DNA of 64,000 bases. Origin: Neurospora tetraspora (taxonomy: Eukaryota > Ascomycota > Sordariomycetes > Sordariales > Sordariaceae). The notes below the pieces were generated by a model. That model worked only from the letters and a program-made list of their open reading frames with translations. It did not search any database and was not told the origin of the DNA. This document shows positions 31,535 to 43,061 of this stretch, piece after piece (position 1 is the first letter of the stretch; each line of letters opens with the position of its first letter). Location: positions 1,798,001 through 1,862,000 of the forward strand of contig NW_026944389.1 of assembly GCF_033439725.1 (NCBI RefSeq), written 5' to 3'. A program made the translations under genes and the position numbers.

Positions 31535-32425
31535 ATGGCCGAAGTTGCTGAAGACCCAGAAGACATTTCCGAATCTCCGGCAGCACCAGGCAGCCATGGC
31601 TTGCATGAAACGTCCTCCGGGCCTCAAAGCAAAAAGCGCAATGCCTTTGCTGAGCTGATGGCGCCCAAGCCCAAAGCACCCAAGCCAGACGCTTACTCAG
31701 GTCGGTCATCAGCCGGCGCTCGTTCCCCCTCGCACAAGAATTCGAGAGGCAAAACAACCAAGTTAAAATGGAGCGGTGCCTTGGTTGAGTACATTGACCA
31801 TCCCGACCGCTTCCCCCAGCAGGTTATCCGCGTGACGGATAAGACGGTTCTAATCCGTGACGCCTTCCCCAAGGCCACCGTCCATCTTCTGCTCCTCCCC
31901 CGGTCCCCCGCTCATCACGATCTGCACCCGCACCAAGCTTTCGAAGATAGGGACTTCCTTGCCATGATGCGAGACGAAGCTGCCAGCGCCGCCCGCCTCG
32001 CTGCTGCCGAGCTCAAACGCAAGCTGTCAACCTTTTCCGCTTCGAGCAAAGCACGCAACGAAGCCATGGATAAAGGTGTCCCTTTCGACCAACTTCCGGA
32101 AGGCCGGGATTACCTGTCGGACATCCGCATCGGCGTGCATGCCCACCCTTCCATGGACCATCTTCACGTGCACATCATATCGTGCGACATGCATTCAGAT
32201 AAGGTCAAGCATCGGAAGCATTACAACAGCTTCAACACGCCCTTCTTCATTCCTCTCGAGGATTGCCCGCTCGCCGAGGATGACGAACGACGCAAGACAT
32301 CCTTCCAGAACGCAAACCTGTCCAAGGGATTTGTTTGTTGGCGCTGTGGACAGGAATTCGGTAACAAATTTGCCGAGCTCAAGAGACACCTTGAGACCGA
32401 ATTTGAGCAATGGAAGAAGGAGTGA
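31535..32425 (+). CDS. hnt3: Aprataxin-like HIT-domain DNA adenylate hydrolase
   Basis: Single exon, 296 aa. It removes 5'-AMP left on DNA ends by abortive ligation. The HIT core starts after a basic, disordered N terminus of about 80 residues: WSGALVEYIDHPDRFPQQVI, then VHLLLLPRSP. The catalytic triad is in MDHLHVHIIS (HxHxH), preceded by IRIGVHAHPS. The C terminus has the aprataxin C2HH-type zinc finger: CWRCGQEF, then ELKRHLETEFEQW. HIT plus this finger and no FHA domain is the fungal (Hnt3) architecture. The start was taken at 31535, the first Met giving a normal N terminus; the frame stays open to 31349 and an upstream start cannot be excluded. Nuclear function is expected from the family. 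Confidence 0.93.
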   Translation: MAEVAEDPEDISESPAAPGSHGLHETSSGPQSKKRNAFAELMAPKPKAPKPDAYSGRSSAGARSPSHKNSRGKTTKLKWSGALVEYIDHPDRFPQQVIRVTDKTVLIRDAFPKATVHLLLLPRSPAHHDLHPHQAFEDRDFLAMMRDEAASAARLAAAELKRKLSTFSASSKARNEAMDKGVPFDQLPEGRDYLSDIRIGVHAHPSMDHLHVHIISCDMHSDKVKHRKHYNSFNTPFFIPLEDCPLAEDDERRKTSFQNANLSKGFVCWRCGQEFGNKFAELKRHLETEFEQWKKE

Positions 32426-33598
32426 ACTCTGTACAACCTATGACGTTCGCGCCAAACCTATAAGGCACGAGCGGTTCGAATTGGGTCGACAGGAATCCCT
32501 TGTGTGGAAAAACTTTTGTCAACCATACCCCAGGCGTGCCCAGGGTGATGAGGGGTACGTCTCCAACTTTTTGACCGCACCAAAACGGGAGCTCTTCGTA
32601 ATCTGCGTCGGTACGAAGCAGTTCGAGCATGCAAGGTGGTCGCGGTGCAGTACCTCGGCTGGCTATGCATCACCACTGCCTGTTGCTTTTCGCCCGAGAG
32701 AGTTGGAGTCGCGCAGTTGGAGGCGCAGTTGGAGGAGATGTCACCACAACAAAAAACGAGACAAAACACTGACAAAAATCTGTATCATCGACTGTTCCCC
32801 GCATCAGCTTGTCCGGCCAACGTAGCTTGTTGTGATGTGTTGAAACACCAGGAAGAGGTGTCGGGGCCACCTATGGGCACTTTCACTGTTTCCGGTTCCT
32901 GGGAGCCGACAACATAGCCACTTGCTCGGTGTTGGGGTTTTCTCCAACGCTGCTTGTTTACGTTCATGTTTACACTCTTTTGACTGTCAGCGATGATGTC
33001 GACTTGATGTAGAACTGTGGACGGTAGCTCAGCAATAGATATTCAAGAATGGCCAAGATGCCACACCACCTTGGTCCTGTTATGGGGCTTCCTTGCAACA
33101 GGCACACTCCCCGCACTACACCAACGATTTACAAGGAAGATAGAAGTTTGCTTCTCCTGTTCTCCTTGGCCCGAACGCGTATTCCTGTCACCCGTTCCTG
33201 CGCAGAGGCGCCAAAAAGTGTCTGCTCTTGGAAGCTGACCCAGATTGGGGATCACCGCCGCTCGAAAACAAGGACTGTGCTGGCATCATCAAGATATTTG
33301 TTTGAACAAGTGAGCACCCCTCCCCAAAATGTGGCCGCTACCAATCAGCTTGCAGTCCGAAACTGCTTCACGCTACCTGTATGGCACCTTTTGGCCTTGG
33401 ATCTCACGATGTACGTCCTTACATGACTCGGCTCGAACAAGGGGTTAGGGGGGCAGTGAAGCTGATGTTACAATGTCAGGCTTCGCCAGTATGCCTGTTC
33501 TGCAGGAGTTTGGTGCTGGCCTTGCCAACACCACATTCATCCGTTTCACTTCATCGATACCACACTTCTGTGCCACGTCACATTGTGATCCAGGAATC
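32426..33598. other. Intergenic region, no gene seen
   Basis: About 1.2 kb between aprataxin and the carboxylesterase, both on the plus strand. No feature is supported. Confidence 0.4.
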
Positions 33599-35457
33599 AT
33601 GAGACTGGCCTGCTTATCCTACGTCTGGTTAGCGTCCATCTTGGGCATTGGTTTTCGAGGACCTGCGATAGCATCGTCAGCTCCTTGCGTGGACCAGTCT
33701 GCCCTATCAGTGACAGTACTGGGAGGCGTAGTTCACGGATTCGTCAACAGTACCGAAGATCCATGTGTACGCCAGTTTCTGGGAATCCCTTTTGCCCAAC
33801 CCCCAGTTGGAAACCTTCGTTTTGCCCCGCCAAAGCCTGCTGCGCCGTTTGGTGAACTCGAGGCCAAGAAGCTTCCTCCAAGTTGCATCCAATACCTCGC
33901 TACAAGCCCCCCATCCATCTTCACCCAGGACGTGAATGAGTACAACCTCCAGGGTCTCAACACCACCAGCCCCGATATCAGCGAGGACTGCCTAACTCTC
34001 AGCATCTGGGCCCCGCCAGCTACCACCAACGACAGTCTCCCCGTCATCATCTTCGTCTACGGCGGTGCCTTCCTCACAGGAGGTCAAGACGTTCCCGTCC
34101 AAATCCCCACGGGCTGGGTACAGCGCACAAAGAGCCACATCGTCGTCACATTCAACTACCGCCTCAACATCTTCGGCTTCCCCAACGCCCGCGGCATCCC
34201 TCAAAACGAGCAGAACGTCGGTCTGCTCGACCAACGACTCGCCGTAGAATGGGTCCATGACAACATCGCCGCCTTTGGCGGTGACCCTACACGCATCACC
34301 CTCTGGGGCCAAAGCGCCGGTGCCGTATCCGTGGGTTACTTCCAATACGCCTACCCTACGAACCCGATCGTGAACGCGGTCATCATGGACTCGGGCAACG
34401 AGCTGACGCCGGTGGCTCAAAACTTCGATGTTGCCCATCTCGGTTTCACCAGTATTGCTGGCAAGGTGGGTTGCGGGAACCTCACGGCGGCCCAGGAGCT
34501 GGCGTGTATGCGCTCTAGCAATGTCACGGCTGAAGCCATTGAGAAGGCTTTGCAGACTACTAATGAGGAGGCGGGGACGGATATCACCAAGTTTTTGTTC
34601 TTTACGCCGGTGGTGGATAACAGGACGGTGTTCCCGGATTATACGGCGAAATCGGTGGCGGGGCAGGTCGCCAATGTTGTAAGTTTTCCCCTTTCCCCGT
34701 TGAAAGATCATGTTTGCAGACAGATAGATGGGGAGGCTAACAAGCCGACCCAACTCCTCAGCCAACAATCCTCGGTAGCAATGCCCAAGATGGTCTCGCC
34801 TTTGTCATTCTCAACCGGAACAACACGGTCAACCAAACCGCCGCCTTCGGAGCCACCCTGCACTTCTTCTTCTGCCCAGCTTTCAAAGCAGCCACGTAAG
34901 CTTGCTTACCACCATATCCTCCCTCCCCTTTCCTTTTCCCTCAACACCCCACCCACCCCCAGCAGCCCAGCCAGAACCTACTCTAACTGAACCTTACCAT
35001 CAACAGTAACCGCCTCCTAGCCTCCGTCCCCGTCTTCCGCTACGTATACTTCGGCAACTTCGCCGACGTCTCGCCCCTCCCCTTTCTAGGCGCCTACCAC
35101 GGCGCCGAACTCCCCCTCATCTTCGGTACCTACGACATCTTTCCCGAAACTTCTACTACGCAGTCGCCGCCGGCTGACGAAAAACTCGAGGTAGCAACGA
35201 GCCATGCGATCCAGGATGATTGGGTGGCTATTGCAGCCAACGGGGCTGCTGGGCTGGAGAAGAAGAGGGGATGGCCTTTATATGCGAGTGTGGAGGACGG
35301 GTTGATTAGGATTTATGGGGTTGCTGCGTCGGCGGGGGATGTATGGGGCATCAGTCTGGGGGGTGTAGGGGGTATACCGGCTGGGGTGGCGGATGCGAGG
35401 AGGATTGAGGGGTTGTGTCCTGCGGTTTATCAGCCGGAGGGGATGAGGGTTGTTTGA
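33599..35457 (+). CDS. Secreted type-B carboxylesterase/lipase
   Basis: Three exons: 33599-34678, 34762-34895, 35007-35457 (554 aa), introns 83 and 111 nt. Residues 1-26 are a signal peptide (start chosen there; the frame is open further upstream). Family markers in order: FLGIPFAQPPVGNLRFAPP; EDCLTLSIW; the oxyanion-hole region IIFVYGGAFLTGG; nucleophile elbow GDPTRITLWGQSAGAVSVG; and GAYHGAELPLIFG with the catalytic His. The acid residue is probably the Asp in FTPVVDNRTVFPD or a nearby Glu. Exon 2 reads PTILGSNAQDGLAF through FFFCPAFKAA, in phase at both ends. Several NxS/T sites support secretion. Substrate unknown; extracellular ester or lipid hydrolysis is likely. Confidence 0.93.
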
Positions 35458-36742
35458 GGAATGCCCGGGGGAAGGAGAAAGGGAAAGAAAGGAAGGGGGA
35501 AGGAAGGTTAAGTAAGTGGTTTGATGGGAAGGATGGATGGAATGAAGATTGACGAAGAAAAAAGAGCAAGCGGGGAGTGAGGAGGACATTGTTACTAGAT
35601 GTCCGTTTATGGCATGAATAAATGAAGAAATGCAACAAGGTCAATTAGATCAATTAAGATAGATACCTCATCCGCCCCAAACCACAACATCTTGGTACCT
35701 TTTCAGCATTCATTACCTAACCTTGACGTTATGGTACCGCCCACCCGCCCGCCCGCCTGCCCGAATGGTTGCATCTACTCAACCAGGAATCCCTCTGCCT
35801 GCTTATCACGATCAAGATTAGAGAGGGTGTAGGTAGGTACATCCATAAAACCAGCTTTCTCTACGGTTTTCACACTTTCGAGTGCCTCTCTTTCGAATGC
35901 CGCCCCCTTCTCTTTCATTCAGTCAACCAGCCTCCCATGTCCTCGCTTCCTGGTTTGGACTGGCCTTACACCTGGCTTCCCGGAACTCAACGTACCTCCT
36001 CGGACTTCGACCGTCTTTCGCCTTGCAACCCTGATGCATCCCGTTCCGCCCCGGAGCATCCCGAATGGACAGATTCATCGGAGGAGACCTAGATGTTATC
36101 GGAGGAAACCTGGGACTTGATGATGGAGACCTGGACATTGTTGGAGGAGACCCGGACATGATCGGAGGAGACTTGATGGGGACATGGTTATGATGATGAT
36201 GATGGTGTTGATGTGATACTGGTGCAGCAGCAGTTGGCATCCATCCCCTTCAGGCCAGGTGAGTCCTTCCCCTTTTCGCCTCATCCATGCCCTGGCTGTT
36301 ACCTTAACAATGCGTTCTTGTGGTTATTTGGTTGTTGTTGGGGTTTTCTTTTGAGAAACGGTACCTCACTAACTTCTCTCTCTCTGGCTTCGTGTCTACA
36401 CTACCTATCCATTCTCTCCATATAGCGATGGGTGATGATGATGATGATGATGATATGTAATGTTGATATGTCGTAAGTAACTGCATATTTCAGCGCTAAC
36501 AGACAGAACACGCCGCAGAGCGATGATGAATAGAATAAAACCTCCTTAACAAGAACGAGAAGAAGTCCAGCCGACGCGACTCTTTCCTATACGTCCATCC
36601 ACCGATTTTCAACCCCTTCCCTTCATCCCTATAACCTTTGTACACCGTATGCTGACAGACCATGGATGGTGGTCCCTCGGACATCGAAGCTCGTCACATT
36701 TCTGCGCCGCTGGTGACAGACACTGCCTAAGCCGCTCTCCCT
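35458..36742. other. Intergenic region with a 21-bp repeat ORF
   Basis: About 1.3 kb between the 3' ends of the carboxylesterase (plus) and kap114 (minus). It has purine-rich sequence after 35460, (CCCG)n-like C-rich sequence near 35745, the 21-bp tandem repeats, and GAT microsatellites near 36195 and 36430. Confidence 0.45.
36077..36181 (+). repeat. Five in-frame 21-bp repeats in a 42-codon ORF
   Basis: Units encode IGGDLDV, IGGNLGL, DDGDLDI, VGGDPDM and IGGDLMG within an ATG-started frame (36065-36193). The translated pattern is regular; whether it is expressed is unknown. Confidence 0.75.
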
Positions 36743-39700
36743 CTACTGAGAGCCGAGTTCCCGCAGATTCTCCTTCTCTTCCTCGTTCAGATGCTGATAC
36801 CAGCGATCATTGAAGTTGCCGATATTCTCCGTCGCAACGCGGACAAAGAACTCCACCAGGTACTGGCGGGTTTCGTCATCACCGCGATCGCGCAGGGCGT
36901 TGTTACCCTCGGCCCAGCCCATGAGCTCGGCCTTGGTGGAGCCGAGGCCGAGATCGAGAACATCGGGCTCATCCTCCCAGCCCTCGTCATCCTCGTCATC
37001 GTCTTCCTCTTCGGCCTCCACGTTTTGGGCCGCGGCCGCGGACCGCGCACCGGAGTAGTTACCGGCTGTGGCGCCGAGCTCGTCGACGAGCACCTTGACG
37101 ATCTTGAGCGGGGCGGGGATCTGGGTGTATTGGTCGGGGTCTGCGAAGACGGATGGGTTAGTAAACTAACTGGTGGGGAAGAGATACTGGAGCGATGAAG
37201 TGTTCGGCTTACTTTGCTTGGCCCTTGATCTGGTTCTGATTCTGGTATCGTTGTTGATGATGAGATCGCCCTTAACCAGTGTCTCATTGACGCGCGCATC
37301 GTTAAGCTCGTACAGCTTGGAGAGGGCAATGATGCTAGAGAGGAAGAGTCAGTAATTGCTCTCAGAGACAGACATAGAAATGGGCTTACTTCTGACGAAT
37401 CTCGTCGTATCCGGAGAAGATGGCCGAGTTCTCGAGCCATTTGCTAAGGACAATCTGGAGTCCGTTCTGGCCGTCAATAGGAGTCTCGCTCAAGAAGTTG
37501 ACGACATCCCGGGCGCCTTCCACGGTAAGAGACAGGCGCGCAAAGACAAGAATAAGCGACTGAATGATGGCCACTTCTTGAGCGGTGTGTAGACGTGCGG
37601 CAACCGCCCTGAGGAGCTGGGCAAGATAAGGTCCGAGACGCTGAGGACCAGCTTTCTCGACCAGCTCTGCCGCGAGACCACCAACATCTGAAGCAGCATT
37701 ATCCTCCATAGTAGGGTCCAAAAGTCGGTCGATAATCATCAAGCAGACTTCGAGTCCTGAACGGCCGTTTTCATCGTTCCATGCAAACACTTGTTGGTGA
37801 TCATGCATGAGCATATGCTTGACGGCCTGCGTGCCGGGACGCAGAACCTCTCCTTCTGTCGACGACATCAGAAGCCTGGCAAGCTTAGGGAGGGTGTGCT
37901 CGACGAAGCCAGCAGGGAGAGGCTCTACGCCAAACTCGACAAGGATCGACAGTAGCTCGACGGCAAGCTATGAGGTGTTAGTACAGCTGTCATACCCGAG
38001 AGGGGGAGGAAGAAACACATACAATGATAAGCGGGTCGTCTCCAGTGACGTTGGCCACGTCAAAAGCACCAGTGATAGATGGCAGGACCTTGGCGCAGAA
38101 GGCTGGGTAAGCAGTGGCGTCCTTCATGGCCTCAGCAATCTCCTCGAACGCTTCGCAAACGCTAATTTCTACATGATAGTTGGCGGCACCGTGCTTGCCA
38201 AGCGTGAGCAGCATGTCAAGAGCAGTGCTATCAGGTTGGAGAACTGTGCGCATGTCCACGGCAATGGCTGCCTTGAGTGTCTCAACGATAGTTACTAGGA
38301 GGTCGTCCGAGTCCTCTAACGAGGTAAGATCCAGTCCACTCAGGTAGCCCTGGATAGCTTGGAGAATGTGGCCTTGGTACTGCGGCTCAAGGGTGGACCT
38401 GAGGAAGCCGTCCATGGCCTTGATGCAGGCGACTTGGACAAGCTCCGAGTCAGAGCTTCCAACAGTCTTGATGGTTTGCTCAAGAAGACCATATGCCGGG
38501 CTGCCGGCGGCCTGGCTTAGCGCAGCTCCAGCCAGGAATCCTCGAGCACACAAGACAGGCATATCTTGCCTGTTGACGGCGTATTGTATGATTTCTCCGT
38601 AGGGGTTAGTAACCTCGACGGGAACACTCTTCTCGCAATCCAAAAAGTCGTTCAAGGCGCAGTTGAACAAGTACAGCGAAGCCTCTTGCTCACGCCAGTT
38701 ATTGGCGTTGGCGCTGTTACCAAAGAGAGTCTTGGCAACCTCATAAAGGCCTTGGAAGACCTTGGGCCCGAGCCATTCGCCGAGCTTGACAACCACATCG
38801 CCACATGCCGTTCTGGCAGTGTAGTTAGCACTGACACTGGTCTCCTCGGCAAGGAACAAAGACACATCAATGTCCCACAGGCCCTCCTCCTCCTGTGTGA
38901 CCTGGGAGTACGAGACCAACAACTGGTTGAGCTTCATGACCCAATCGATCTTGGACATGTCAGGTTGGGCCTTGATGTCGGCCTCAAGGTGCTTTTGTAC
39001 AGGGCTAGCACGCAAGCACTGGTTGAGGAAGTCAAGTTCGTCCAGCACCAGGAAGTCGAGGGTATAGGGTAGACCATCGCTGTCTTCCAGGCGGCTCTGA
39101 ACTTCGTTGTTGATGAACAAGTCCTGGTAAGCGTCCTGAAGTCTCGACAACTCTTGCCAAACGGCACTGAAGAAGGTGGGACTGTGGGGAAGCAGCAAAG
39201 AGGGGAAAACGGTCTTGATCTTGATCAGGGTCTTGACGACCTGGACCTTGAGTGTGATGGGGCCATACCAGCTTTGGGGCTGGGAACCGGCCTCTTCGCG
39301 GTCAGGAAGTGGTGAGTTGATGACAAGCTCCATGAAGGGGAGCCAGCCGGCCAAGATTTCCTGGGCGAAACTGGTGACTTCCTTCTTGTGATCATCCTTG
39401 GCCATATCCATCAGATCGAAACAGCTACGGAACACCACGACAGCCAGGGCACGATGGTTTTGTTTGCGTTCGTTGTTGAGGGCGACATCGTAGCACGCCT
39501 TAATGATTTCGCGTGCGGTGCCGAAGAATTGCTCGTCAGTCAAACTTTCCTCGACAAGGTCTTGAAGAATGCGCAAGGCACCGTGCAGCTGGTCGTCGGT
39601 TCCGGTTGGCATGACACCCAAAACACTGGGCAGCAGGGTAGGCCATCTGTCGGGGAAGTCGGCCTGAGCAATCTTGCTGACGACCAGACTGGTGGCAACC

Positions 39701-40029
39701 TTGACCTTTCTGTCGCCCTCGCTTCCCAGGCAGAGGGCAAGCAGCACCTCCCTGAGTTCGTGCTTGTAGTGATCTGAAATAGGGAAACGAGGGGCCTCGC
39801 CGTCGTCTGGGCTCCAGTTGTCCTCGATAAACTGACGCAGGTAGGTCAAGGCAGACTGGCGAATGCTGACGGGGAACGAGGCGTTGATACCGACGCGGGC
39901 GATCGCAATCGGGAAATCGGGGTTTGCTTTGGCGTGGGAGAGATCGAGCTCGGCCTGTTTGCGAGGGCCCTCGTCGGGAAGCTGCGTGTTGGCGAGCAGC
40001 TGCGCCAGTTGTTGCTCCATTTGATCCAT
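36743..40029 (-). CDS. kap114: Karyopherin Kap114 / importin-9 type nuclear import receptor
   Basis: Four minus-strand exons: 40029-38023, 37967-37390, 37334-37213, 37140-36743 (1034 aa), introns 55, 55 and 72 nt. It is a HEAT-repeat import receptor of the beta-karyopherin family. The N terminus has the importin-beta start (residues 1-100: MEQQLAQLLANTQLPDEGPR, then SIRQSALTYLRQFIEDNWSP), and DRWPTLLPSVLG follows. Repeats continue to the end, with DNAASDVGGLAAELVEKAG. Near the C terminus is the acidic loop (EEEDDDEDDEGWEDEPDVLD), a known feature of Kap114/importin-9, which carries histones H2A-H2B and TBP. Length is close to human importin-9. The start was chosen at MDQMEQQ; an in-frame ATG 36 codons upstream is less typical. 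Confidence 0.94.
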
Positions 40030-40954
40030 TGTATAAAAGATGGGGTTTGTGGAAAAGATGGTGGGAGAATGGTGGTCGCGTAAAATCGTGAATATCGATA
40101 GCGGAATCAGGGCTGTACGATCCAGTCGAAGTTCCAAAATCTAGTCGGGGTATAAGCCTGGTAGCCGTTCCGGGGTATATGGTATGCGATGTACGGGCTA
40201 AGATGGGATCAAAATCGGGATCGAGGAGTTGCGCGCAAATGTCGAGGTGCCCGGGGGACTGCACGTGTCGAGAAGGGAGGGGTGTTGTCGTCCAAGAAAA
40301 TGTAAAGGGCAAGCTACTAAGACGGGCGCCTTAGTTTTTGTCGGCAGAGTGAACAACGGGAGGCGGTAAAGCACGCCCGTTATAGTACGGCTCTGGTGGT
40401 GGAGGTCGTGATAGTCCAGGACGCGAGCGGAAGCTATCTGAAGATCATGGAAGGGAAGAGTGGAAGGAGAAGCAGCTGGGCTCCAAAGGGTCGAGGTTCG
40501 TGTGAAAATGCTACAGAATATTGAAATTGCAAGCCCGGGCTGCCGTTGCCGCCTGCACATATTATGTCCAGCTATCTCAATGTGCGGGGCATAGTGGGGC
40601 TCATCACCTGCTTTGGCGTTAAAGGTTCCAGTCCGCGCGGTCATTGTCTTCCGCGAATCTCGCGCGTCTCATCACGCAGTTCAGAAACATCTCAACTTTG
40701 GGCAAGTGAAAGTGGAGAGGGAGGGGATGAGAACGAATGACCGTCATTGTCCCACAACATTGGCCCTTTCATCTGCATGATTCTGTATCTCACAAAAAGC
40801 CTCTTCTTTCTCCCCTTCCGTTGGCCTACAAGGCAACCTGATCTTCCAAGATCATTGTTCAAGTCAATAAAGTCAAGTGAGGAAGCATATCGCCCGTATC
40901 AGTCAGATACAAACCACACCCATCGTCCCCGTACAACGAGTTTCATTATTAATC
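40030..40954. other. Divergent promoter region of kap114 and rev7
   Basis: A 925-nt spacer between two genes reading away from each other. No gene seen; probably promoters and leaders for both. Confidence 0.45.
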
Positions 40955-41910
40955 ATGTCTTCTCCTGCCCCATCCTCTCCTTCGTCTCCCCTTCAGTCTC
41001 GACCAGAGCACCAACATCGCCATCAGGAAATCTACGAAGAAGCCCCCTCCCAGCCACTGCCCTATGATTCAAGTATCGCCCTGTTACAATCCTTCAACAA
41101 CTTTCTCGTTGTCGCCATTCACAATATCCTCTACTACCGTGGCATCTACCCTCAACCTACCTTTCTCTCTGCTCGCGCCTACAACCTCCCAGTGCATCAG
41201 AACCGCCACCCTAAAGTCTGCTCTTGGATTCGCGATGCTGTCAAAGCCGTGGCCGCTCAAATCGCCGAGGGCCGTGTATCGCGCATCGCCGTCGTGATTC
41301 ACTCCCCCTTCGAAACAACACAGTCGTCTGATCCGACACAATCAGCATCATCTCAGAGCATTCCACCAGGCTCGGTTCTTGAACGCTGGATGTTTGACGT
41401 CAGCCGATTCCCAGCGTGGCCCGGAGGTGCCAAGCCAATGCGAGACTTTGAAAGAGCCCTCGCAAAGGAGTACAGAAACGAAGACAGTCGAGACGACGAG
41501 TACTATTTCCCCACCGCTCAGACAGTGAGCTGGCCTGATCTCGACGAGCAGTTACGCGGTGCACTACGACGGACGGCGTATGCTGCCGAGAAGATGGATG
41601 CCTTGCCCGAGGGATGTACCTTTACCGTGGCCGTGGAATTGCGAGACGATGCCCTTGCGCCCATTGGGGTAGGTTGACCGTCTCCCTTGGCCGACTAAGC
41701 GGTTTACGCTGACGTCTGGTTCTGAATTAGCATCCCCAAGCCTGGATTCCCTCCGAACCCAATCTTCAGCCCGCCTCTCGCTCAAGACCGGAACCAGGCG
41801 CAGACGTGGGAGGTGTCAAGACAACACCAATCCGCTCTGTCGAGGCAGGTGCCTTGTTCTTCGAGTGTTGGGTCGAAGAAGGCAAGGCGAAAGAATTGTT
41901 GAAGGAGTAG
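40955..41910 (+). CDS. rev7: REV7/MAD2L2-like HORMA protein, DNA polymerase zeta subunit
   Basis: Two exons: 40955-41668 and 41731-41910 (297 aa), intron 62 nt (donor GTAGGT, acceptor TTAG). It is the HORMA adaptor that binds REV3 in translesion DNA polymerase zeta. The HORMA start is SSIALLQSFNNFLVVAIHN, then ILYYRGIYPQPTFLSARAYN and VHQNRHPKVCSWIRDAVKAV, matching REV7. The central part includes LERWMFDVSRFP. The exon 2 junction gives PIGHPQAWIPSE, and the C terminus has the safety-belt end TTPIRSVEAGALFFECWVEE. A ~30-residue Ser/Pro-rich extension precedes the domain. MAD2 itself is less likely because of the RYPxxFxxxRxYNxPV-like block. Confidence 0.93.
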
Positions 41911-42431
41911 GCAGGATGATTGTCACAAGCACAGTCTGATCCTGGGTGACTTGATCTTGGTTCATGGTGATGTTGTCGCAAATATTCCCCTCGACGGTAT
42001 TCTGGCCAGGCACCGCACAGGGGGAGAAGCCAACAGAACCGCCTGCATGACCATCATCTTGCGCTCAACAGGAGACACCCCTCACCGAGCCTCACAGAAT
42101 CCACCTTTTTCCATTCAACACAATCAATGCGCATCACAGTGGCTGTGGAATCGCCATTCTTCAACAGCAACATGAGGTACTGGCAAAGCTGGTTTGGGTT
42201 GCAAAGCATTGTTATTGACGGACTACCTCGAGCTTTAGCGAGCTCACTGGTTGTTTGCTTCCACTTTTCTACCCCTGCCTTTAGAGACAGCTTTCAGGGT
42301 CCTCGCTACGTAGCAACAAACCGCCCTCTCGTCCTCATATCCATCGCTATCCAAACCATCCCTATCAGAAAGAAAAAACGGAACAAAAACATGACTGGCA
42401 TCTGATCTCAGGCCCTCACCCTGAAGGCCAC
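41911..42431. other. Convergent spacer after rev7
   Basis: About 520 nt between the 3' ends of rev7 and the secreted Hce2-like gene. No feature is seen. Confidence 0.4.
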
Positions 42432-43061
42432 CTAGGAGTGGAAGATAGCCCACTGAGTCGTGGCCCTCCAGCCGGTGCAAGTTGTTACCCCCTCAGCACC
42501 AATCCTGCCGCCCGACTGGTACGTGTTGATGGAGACCTCGACCAGGTCCGCGATATTGCTACTGCCGACCTTCGTACCGCCGACGTTCATGCTCTTGATA
42601 CCAAATACACACGTGCCCGTGATGACAAGCCTGCACCATTCACTACCGAGCAGGTCCAGTAGAGCCGACGCCTCAAAGTGGCCGTTGTCTCTGCGGTAGT
42701 AGTCACGGACGGCCCCGCAATCGCCAGTGGTAGGGGAGGCGCCGCTAGTCTTGTTGACCAAGGTGCTGTGATCGCACTGGTCCGCACCTCCCGCGGTGTA
42801 TTGGAGACGCTTACTCTTGTTGGGGTTGTGAGATGTTCCGTGCTCATCAACGGAGCGCTTGAAGGCGGGGTGGACGAGGACGGTGTGCGTGATTCCGTCG
42901 GCGGTGGTGATAGTGTCCTCGATGTAGGCCTCGGTCTCGACGTTGTAGACGTAACCATCGGGGGAGACGGCGGTCTTGACGGTGGCAGCTTCCTTGGGAA
43001 TGACAGCCGCGGAGGCGAAGATGGTGGCAGTGAGGCCGAAGAGGATGGTGGAGGCGCGCAT
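42432..43061 (-). CDS. Secreted Hce2/Ecp2-like (effector-type) protein
   Basis: Single exon, 209 aa, minus strand. Start taken at the Met opening a signal peptide (MRASTILFGLTATIFASAAV); the frame extends upstream but without a plausible N terminus. A ~75-residue pro-like segment follows, ending in a basic NKSKR site that could be a Kex2-type cleavage. The C-terminal ~120 residues carry the Cys and motif pattern of the Hce2 domain: DQCDHSTLVNKTS, the Asp-Cys of TTGDCGAVRDYYRRD, GTCVFGIKS, NIADLVEVSINTYQ, and a last Cys in GVTTCTG. The family includes Cf-Ecp2 and killer-toxin-associated proteins; activity here is unknown. No break is seen. Confidence 0.8.
   Translation of the reverse strand: MRASTILFGLTATIFASAAVIPKEAATVKTAVSPDGYVYNVETEAYIEDTITTADGITHTVLVHPAFKRSVDEHGTSHNPNKSKRLQYTAGGADQCDHSTLVNKTSGASPTTGDCGAVRDYYRRDNGHFEASALLDLLGSEWCRLVITGTCVFGIKSMNVGGTKVGSSNIADLVEVSINTYQSGGRIGAEGVTTCTGWRATTQWAIFHS

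Noticed and set aside
33992-34768. Minus-strand 258-codon frame
   Set aside because: Antisense of the carboxylesterase.
39536-40312. Minus-strand 258-codon frame starting upstream of kap114
   Set aside because: Out-of-frame shadow of kap114 exon 1.
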